A stretch of DNA of 11,062 bases from Clostridia bacterium (GTDB lineage Bacteria > Bacillota > Clostridia > Christensenellales > CAG-1252). Both the position numbers and the translations under genes were made by a program. Position 1 is the first letter of the stretch. Each line of letters begins with the position of its first letter. The stretch lies in the NCBI GenBank assembly GCA_017455385.1, contig JAFTBD010000052.1, positions 1-11,062 on the forward strand, in the 5' to 3' direction. Positions 5,402 to 11,062 of the stretch are shown here, in pieces. The notes below the pieces were generated by a model. It did no database searches. It was not told the origin of the DNA and was given only the letters and a program-made list of their open reading frames with translations.

Positions 5402-8400
5402 ATGCGAACCAAATTATTTCCAATATTGGTATTGATCCTATTGGTCGTTCTTGCGGGCGGAGCGTTTGCCTGCAAGGCGCCTGTTGTCGTGCCCGTGCCG
5501 ACCGGTGTGGTGGTGAAAGGGGATATCCTCGTCTGGGACGAGGTGCCGAATGCCATCGAATATCACGTGACGGTGGATGACGAAAATGTCATCATCGTAT
5601 ACGAGCCGCAGTACACCATCGAGCTGTATGATTCCATTCCGCACACATTGACCGTTTCCGCTGTTACGGCGGACGGGGAGAGTGCGAAGAGCGTCGCCGT
5701 TTCTTATACGCGCGCATCCGAGAACAAAGCCGCTCTCAAGGTGCTTGCCGCACCGTCCATGCGTATCAGCGCCACCCGTTTGATGTGGAATAACGTCCTC
5801 GGGAACAGCGGTTACAGGATCTTTTTCAACGATCAGACCATCGAGCTCGGGAAGAATACCACATACTACGATCTCACGTTCCCCTCGGACGGCGAATACA
5901 TCATCCGTATGCAGACCATCGGTGACGGCGTCACCTATTATTCCAGCCAGAAGAGCGAGATGAAAGCCACGATCACGAGCGGCAAGGCGAAGCTTCTGAA
6001 ACTTTCCTCGGAGTCCATTCGTTTCGATCCCGTCAAGAAGCAGATATTGTGGGATAATAAATACTCTTCGACTTCTGTTCGTTATCAGATCTATAAAGAC
6101 GACGTGATGGTGACCGAGATCGACGCGGACTCTTCTTTGCCCGTGATGGCTTATTCTCCCGTTTTCGTCGGGACGACCACCTACACGATGCGCCTCGCGA
6201 GCAATGATGGGCTTTATGATTATTCAGCTTTCTCCGAGGGTATCACGTTCCCCATCGCGGAGCCTGCGGTGACGGGGCTCAGCCTCGTGGAGGACAGCGG
6301 CTATTACTATTTCGTGTGGGATAAATGCAAATATGCCACGAACTATCGCCTGACGATAGACGGCAATACTTATTCCGCGTCCGCCGAGCGGATCGCGCTC
6401 CCGTCGGGGCTTCCCGTCGGCGAACATTCCGCGAAAGTGAATGCGGTGGGGGACGGACAGTACCTCGCGGGCTCGGTGGCTTCTGCCGAGGTTCCTTTCA
6501 CGCTGGGAGTCGGAGGCGTCCCCGTCGAGAGACTCGACACTCCCGTCATTCGTCTTGCCACCCTCAACGATGAGCATTGCGTCATCAGCTTGGTGCCGGT
6601 CACGAATGCCACGGGGTACGCGGTAAGCGTCCTGAAAGGGGAGGAGAAAATCGAATTCACGGTGACGGATACCGATATCACGCTCTTGCGCACTTCGGAG
6701 GATCCGACTGTCCTCAAGGTCTTTGAGCTCCTCGATGCGGGCGGACGGCTGTCCGTTTCCGCTTATTCCGATAAGGCGCGATTCCTCGTCTCTCCCTATT
6801 CCGCTGAGATCATCTTGGCAAGCGACGTCGAAGCCGTCGATGCGCCTGCCGCGCTGACGATATTCCCCGGCGGTGTGAAATGGGACGAGTTGAAGGATAC
6901 GGAAGAATACCTCTTGTCGGTCGACGGGGAGATCATCCGTACGGCGTGGACGCGCTACGAGCCTACCTTCACGTCGGGCGAGCACGTTTTCAAAGTGGCG
7001 GCGAATAAAGATAACGCACTCTTCAGTGAGGAATTATACGTCACTTTGCCGCTCCGTCTCGATACACCGAGCGGATTACAGGTGACTTCCGGGATGCTCA
7101 GTTTCCTCTCCGTCCAGAATGCCGCGAGTTACGAGCTCTTTGCGGACGGCGTATCCGTCGGACAGGTGTCGGTGTCACTCAGCGCCATTGACTTGTCGAA
7201 TTATATCGAAACGGATGGGCGCTACGTCCTCACGCTCAGAGCGAATGCGCCCTCGAGATATTATGCGGATTCTTATCTCTCGGAGGAGATCGTCTACGTC
7301 AAGACGGATGGGAAGTCGGGCACGATGATGAAGCCTTATCGTATCGGCACTGCGGAAGAATTCGTCACGATGCTGAGATCGGATCCCACCGCCTATTACG
7401 TCCTCACCGAGGCGGAGTACGACTTCAAGGACGTCGACACTTCCGCGCTCTCTCGGATCAATTTCACGGGTCATATCATCGGCAATAACGCCGTGCTGAA
7501 AAATATCGTCTCGAGCACGGGTCTCTTCGACACCATCGAGGGCTCGAATGTCGAGGAAGCGGGGCACGTTCCCGAGATCGCTGACGTTACCTTCGAGATA
7601 CGTCTGTACGGATTCACCTTCGAGGGGCGCGGGCTTTTTGCGAAAAAGATCAAGACCGCCGCCTTGAAGAACGTCACAGTGAAGCTCTCCGGTGCGACTA
7701 CGCTCACGAAAGAGAGCGCTTTCGGCCTCGTCGCCTACGAGGTGTCCGATTCGATCCTTGAAGGATTTGCCCTCGTCTCGGACGGGATGGCCGTCTCCTC
7801 GTCGCAGAGGACCACCGTGGCTGCTCTTGCTTATAAGCTCGGCGGCGAAGTCACGTCGTTTTCCACCGGCGGCACCCTCACGCTGACGGTCAAAGATCTT
7901 ACTTACGGCGGCGTTTCCCGAGAAGGGGAATGCACCTTGACGGATCCTTCTCTTGCGCTCGCGATCAACGTTACTTCGACGACCGCGGCGCTCTACGGCG
8001 TCACGATCGCGGGACGCACAGCTGTTTCGGGCGGTACGCTCACGGGCGTTACGACGGTGCGGAATGCGAATGATCTCTACTATTACGGCGTGGCGAAAGA
8101 GAATGTCTCAGTCTCTTCCGTAAGTGTGGGCGGCAACCTGACGGTCACGGACAGCAGACGCGCGGAGATATACGGCATCCTGGGCGGAGCGTCCGGTACC
8201 GTGATGGATACGACTTGCGCCTTGACGCTCGATTGTGCGACGACCGAAGTGGTGATCGCCGCAGGTATCGCAGGGGAGATCGAAACGGGTCTCACCCTCT
8301 CGGGCGTGAGCTTTGCGGGATCTTTCACGCTCGCTTCCCCGAGCGTACAGAGTGCGGCTCTCGCCATTCGAGCGGTTATCCCCGTCACGGCATCTTATGC

Positions 8401-11062
8401 GGGCAGTATCACCGCATCGGGCGCTAACGCTTTGCTCTCGGGCGGCGTCATCGAGGGCGCGGGTGCGGACATTACCTTTACAGAGGGCGCGAGCCTCTCT
8501 CTTTCGAACGTGACGAACGGCGTCATCGTCGGTGCGGCACAGGATTCGACGGCGACGGTCGCTGCGCGCGGCAGTCTCTCGCTCTCCGCTTCGGATTGCG
8601 AGGAGATCTCCGTCAGCGGCGTATTCGGCGGCACGGATGGCACCGTGGACGTGGACGGACTCACCGTGACGGGTGACTTCCACGCGGGCAAAGTCTCCTT
8701 CGGCGGCGTGGCTGATGCGACGCAGACGCTCGGAGGACGTATCGTTTCCCTGACGGTCGACTTTACCGTCATTTCGGATGATATGCGTATCGGCGGCGCC
8801 ATTGCGTATGCGGAATCACTGGCTCTCACCGAGAAAGCCGTCGTCACGGCGAATATCGTCGCGAACGGAATGGGACAGGTGGCGGGCTTTGCGGCGGAGA
8901 TGATGAATGCCACCGTTGAGAACCTACTCGTGGACGGCTCGATCTCTTTCACGGGGGAGGGCGAGATCGCGGGCGCAGTCGGGCGTGCATACGGGCTAAC
9001 GAATGTAGAGAGCCGCGTGGACTTGACGGCACGAGGCAACGTGCGGGTGTCCGGTATCGCGGATGAGATCGGGGAGGGTTCCCGTCTGACCTTGTCGAAA
9101 GCGACGATCACGCTCGTCTCGGATCAAGCGAGAGTGTATGGCGTGGCGGCGAATGCATCTACCTTGTCGGCGAAACTGTCCGAGGTTACCTTCATCGTGT
9201 CGCCTCTAACGGACGTCGGCGGCTCTGCGGAGCTTTGCGGTATGTCGGACGCTCTCAGCAGTGCTTCCGGTATCCAAATAGAGAAAACGACGTTTACGAT
9301 CGGTCGATTCTATACGGCGTCTTTCGCCTCGGTGGCGAAGACGGCGGGCGGGTCGCTCCGTTCGGGCACGTTCGGATTCACGCTTGTTTGCACCGCGGTG
9401 AATTCCGAGATCGGCGGCGCTTTCGGCAGCGTGGACGGACTGATAGACGGATTCACTTTCGGCACCGCTTCCGCTCCCGTCACGATGACGGTCGGCGGGA
9501 ATACCGTTATCGGCGGTATCGCGGCTACGGCGGGCAAGCTCACGGTCAATAAGCTTTCGACGGATATCCGCCTCTCTTTGAACCTTCCCGAGAACGGCAC
9601 GGCGAAAGTCGGCGGTGCGATCTGCACGACTGCGAATACCGTCACCATGACGGATACGAATATCGGATTTACGCTCTCGGAACGTAACGGTGCGGGTACC
9701 GCCTATGTGGGCGGCGCCGTAGCGGAGCTTTCGGGCGAACTCTTCGGCGCGCGTACGCAGGTGGCTTTCTCGAGCACCGTTCCCTCTGACGTCTTCGGCG
9801 GCATCGCGGCGAAGATGCGTGGCGGCTGTTTGACGCTGTGCTCGGCAAAAGGGTCGATCTCAGCCGCGAATGCGGGTGGTCTGGTCGGGAATTCGGCGCT
9901 CGGCGAGGGTTCCGTACGTTCGACTGTCAAGAAGTGCGCGACTTGTCTCACGATGACGGGCGGCGCGGGACTTATCTACGTCGCGGAGAAGACCGACATC
10001 GAGGACAGCTACTCCATCTCGAGAACGGGCGCGGGTCTTATTTACAGCGCGACAGACTTGAAACTCACGAATACATATTTCGGCGGCATCGCCGACTATT
10101 CCGTCGCCTACAGGGCGGTGGGGACTTCCGCCGTCGGTCTTATCATCGAGGCTTCGCTCCGCTCCGTACCCGTTCAAAATACGGGCGACGCTCTCGCTCC
10201 CGTCTATAAGACGCTTGCCTACGCTGCGGACGTGAAGTCGCTCGCGGACACACTGGATCGTGAGACTTGGACGCTCACCGAGACCGCATATCCTTATCTG
10301 ACCGAGCTCGGGTCTGTCGGGTCGCAGTCCGACATTCTCGCGAAAACTTTGACTGCCACCGAGATCACGGACGGGCTCGACCTCTACGCGGAGGCTTCGT
10401 ATCGGAGTTTCGCCTCCGAAGTGCCTGCCGTCGTGTGGGTGGATCAGAGCCGTAAAATGCTCATAAAAGACGGTATCGTCACCTTGACGAACAACGGGGA
10501 AGGCGAGCTGCGCGGCTATTTGTCGGGCGGCAAAGTCGTCTATATCTTGCCTTACGTCATAAACGTTTTCGAGCCTTTCACGGGCACGGGCAGCGACGTC
10601 GATCCCTATGTGGTCACCGATCTCGTGAATTTCAAACACGTGCCCCGTTTCGCGAATGATTACTATGCGGCGAACGGGACTCTTGCGCATTTCAGATTCG
10701 AGGCGGGGACGTACGAGGAGGTCGTCTTCCCGACCATCACCGCGTCCTATGCCGCTGTTATCGATTGTACGGGGGTCATCCTCGTTTCTCCGACTGTTGC
10801 GGCGGGCGGTATCTTCGGCAATATGACGGGCGGCTCCGTCACCGATCTGACGATAGAGAACGCGGCGTTCGAGGACTATTTGCTCTTCAACTCCGTGACG
10901 GACGTCACCCTTACTTCCGTGAACGTTCGCTTGATGCTCGAGGGCGGCGACTGTACCGTTGCGGGCAGTATGACCGATTCCATCCTGACGAGCTCCTCTT
11001 TCACGGTGGATGAAGAGGGCGAAGACTTCGCGCTCTATATCGTGGACGAAGCGCACGGGACC
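5402..11062 (+). CDS. Giant exported surface protein with FN3-like repeats and beta-solenoid region (3' end outside window)
   Basis: The frame is open for 1887 codons to the window end with no stop, so the protein is longer still. I checked the frame line by line and saw no frameshift. Residues 1-23 form a signal sequence: MRTK, a hydrophobic core, then AFA-Cys24. This could be a signal peptidase I site (A-x-A) or a degenerate lipobox. Residues about 27-635 hold seven fibronectin-III-like repeats. From about 640 a GTMMKPYRIGTAEEF signature opens a long Gly/Thr/Ser/Val-rich region of short beta-strand units, closed near 1620-1640 by WTLTETAYPYLTEL. A second signature, GTGSDVDPYVV (1729-1737), opens another module that runs off the window. 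This architecture is known from GLUG-type and related cell-surface proteins of Gram-positive gut bacteria. A role in adhesion or envelope contacts is inference. No catalytic motif and no sortase LPxTG signal are seen in the visible part. Translation starts at ATG 5402 after GAGGTG. Confidence 0.9.
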   Translation, partial: MRTKLFPILVLILLVVLAGGAFACKAPVVVPVPTGVVVKGDILVWDEVPNAIEYHVTVDDENVIIVYEPQYTIELYDSIPHTLTVSAVTADGESAKSVAVSYTRASENKAALKVLAAPSMRISATRLMWNNVLGNSGYRIFFNDQTIELGKNTTYYDLTFPSDGEYIIRMQTIGDGVTYYSSQKSEMKATITSGKAKLLKLSSESIRFDPVKKQILWDNKYSSTSVRYQIYKDDVMVTEIDADSSLPVMAYSPVFVGTTTYTMRLASNDGLYDYSAFSEGITFPIAEPAVTGLSLVEDSGYYYFVWDKCKYATNYRLTIDGNTYSASAERIALPSGLPVGEHSAKVNAVGDGQYLAGSVASAEVPFTLGVGGVPVERLDTPVIRLATLNDEHCVISLVPVTNATGYAVSVLKGEEKIEFTVTDTDITLLRTSEDPTVLKVFELLDAGGRLSVSAYSDKARFLVSPYSAEIILASDVEAVDAPAALTIFPGGVKWDELKDTEEYLLSVDGEIIRTAWTRYEPTFTSGEHVFKVAANKDNALFSEELYVTLPLRLDTPSGLQVTSGMLSFLSVQNAASYELFADGVSVGQVSVSLSAIDLSNYIETDGRYVLTLRANAPSRYYADSYLSEEIVYVKTDGKSGTMMKPYRIGTAEEFVTMLRSDPTAYYVLTEAEYDFKDVDTSALSRINFTGHIIGNNAVLKNIVSSTGLFDTIEGSNVEEAGHVPEIADVTFEIRLYGFTFEGRGLFAKKIKTAALKNVTVKLSGATTLTKESAFGLVAYEVSDSILEGFALVSDGMAVSSSQRTTVAALAYKLGGEVTSFSTGGTLTLTVKDLTYGGVSREGECTLTDPSLALAINVTSTTAALYGVTIAGRTAVSGGTLTGVTTVRNANDLYYYGVAKENVSVSSVSVGGNLTVTDSRRAEIYGILGGASGTVMDTTCALTLDCATTEVVIAAGIAGEIETGLTLSGVSFAGSFTLASPSVQSAALAIRAVIPVTASYAGSITASGANALLSGGVIEGAGADITFTEGASLSLSNVTNGVIVGAAQDSTATVAARGSLSLSASDCEEISVSGVFGGTDGTVDVDGLTVTGDFHAGKVSFGGVADATQTLGGRIVSLTVDFTVISDDMRIGGAIAYAESLALTEKAVVTANIVANGMGQVAGFAAEMMNATVENLLVDGSISFTGEGEIAGAVGRAYGLTNVESRVDLTARGNVRVSGIADEIGEGSRLTLSKATITLVSDQARVYGVAANASTLSAKLSEVTFIVSPLTDVGGSAELCGMSDALSSASGIQIEKTTFTIGRFYTASFASVAKTAGGSLRSGTFGFTLVCTAVNSEIGGAFGSVDGLIDGFTFGTASAPVTMTVGGNTVIGGIAATAGKLTVNKLSTDIRLSLNLPENGTAKVGGAICTTANTVTMTDTNIGFTLSERNGAGTAYVGGAVAELSGELFGARTQVAFSSTVPSDVFGGIAAKMRGGCLTLCSAKGSISAANAGGLVGNSALGEGSVRSTVKKCATCLTMTGGAGLIYVAEKTDIEDSYSISRTGAGLIYSATDLKLTNTYFGGIADYSVAYRAVGTSAVGLIIEASLRSVPVQNTGDALAPVYKTLAYAADVKSLADTLDRETWTLTETAYPYLTELGSVGSQSDILAKTLTATEITDGLDLYAEASYRSFASEVPAVVWVDQSRKMLIKDGIVTLTNNGEGELRGYLSGGKVVYILPYVINVFEPFTGTGSDVDPYVVTDLVNFKHVPRFANDYYAANGTLAHFRFEAGTYEEVVFPTITASYAAVIDCTGVILVSPTVAAGGIFGNMTGGSVTDLTIENAAFEDYLLFNSVTDVTLTSVNVRLMLEGGDCTVAGSMTDSILTSSSFTVDEEGEDFALYIVDEAHGT
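5480..7306 (+). repeat. Seven degenerate fibronectin type III-like repeats (protein level)
   Basis: About seven divergent units of 70-95 residues begin near residues 27, 113, 198, 287, 377, 478 and 553 of the surface protein. Each has a core strand of the form ILVWDEVPNAIEYHVTVDD: a hydrophobic-W-D pattern, then an A/S-x-x-Y strand, then DG or a similar turn. Each ends in a G-x-x-x-h-x-V-x-A strand such as GEHSAKVNAVGDG or GEHVFKVAANKDN. The core Trp is present at residues 45, 129, 217, 306 and 494 and replaced in units 5 and 7. The units are too diverged to be recent DNA duplications. Confidence 0.75.
7310..10320 (+). other. Beta-solenoid-like module within the surface protein (residues about 637-1640)
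   Basis: The region opens with KPYRIGTAEEF (644-654), a signature seen at the head of GLUG-type and right-handed beta-helix-like surface modules. It continues with many short irregular strand units rich in GG, such as YGVTIAG, VGGNLTVTDS, LSGGVIEG and IGGIAATAG. It ends with NTYFGG, a helical-looking LADTL segment and WTLTETAYPYLTEL. A second head signature, DPYVV, follows at 10601-10615. The repeats are too irregular for me to give a fixed period. The solenoid call is inferred from composition and the boundary signatures. Confidence 0.6.

Noticed and set aside
7319..10620. Possible DNA-level tandem repeats in the surface protein gene
   Set aside because: Similar peptide fragments such as GG-x-x and LTV recur, but I found no long identical DNA units. 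The pattern fits an irregular beta-solenoid rather than recent duplication.
9860..11056. Minus-strand open frame (398 codons) opposite the surface protein gene
   Set aside because: Arg/Asp/His-rich shadow of the repetitive Gly/Thr/Ser-coding strand. It has no domain pattern and lies within a continuous plus-strand gene.

Overview
The window looks like a bacterial chromosome segment from an uncultured Bacillota/Clostridia-type organism. The base composition is moderately GC-rich (a little above half by eye). Ribosome binding sites are strong and purine-rich (AAGGAG, GGGAGG, GGAGG), and the surface protein is of the FN3 plus repeat-domain kind that is common in gut Clostridia. This lineage call is inference from style. 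There is no rRNA, tRNA or phylogenetic marker gene in the window.

Layout. (1) 15-3497, plus strand: a protein of about 1160 residues that joins a Clp-type AAA+ module, a receiver-like domain lacking the usual phosphorylation residues, an FtsH-like AAA+ module and a zinc peptidase M41 domain with HESGH. It ends at a bidirectional hairpin terminator (about 3521-3553). (2) 3568-5133, minus strand: three small genes with transcription order cupin (start 5133), LURP-one-related/DUF567 protein (start 4629), NimA-type pyridoxamine-phosphate-oxidase-fold protein (start 4044). A clear intrinsic terminator lies between the second and third. (3) 5134-5401: a divergent intergenic region with promoter-like sequences facing both ways. 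(4) 5402-11062, plus strand: a very large exported surface protein, open over 1887 codons and cut by the window end. It has a signal sequence, about seven fibronectin-III-like repeats, then a long Gly/Thr/Ser/Val-rich beta-solenoid-like region bounded by DPY-type and YPYL-type module signatures.

How the genes relate. The first gene converges on the minus-strand cluster and shares a terminator with it. The cluster and the surface protein gene are divergently transcribed. Nothing in the sequence shows that the protease, the small cluster and the surface protein form one pathway. The most unusual item is the first gene: it carries two intact but different AAA+ engines and a metalloprotease on one chain, with no visible membrane segment, whereas ordinary FtsH is membrane-anchored with a single AAA+ module. 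No mobile elements, CRISPR arrays, tRNAs or rRNAs were seen, and no gene-free stretch exceeds 300 bases.
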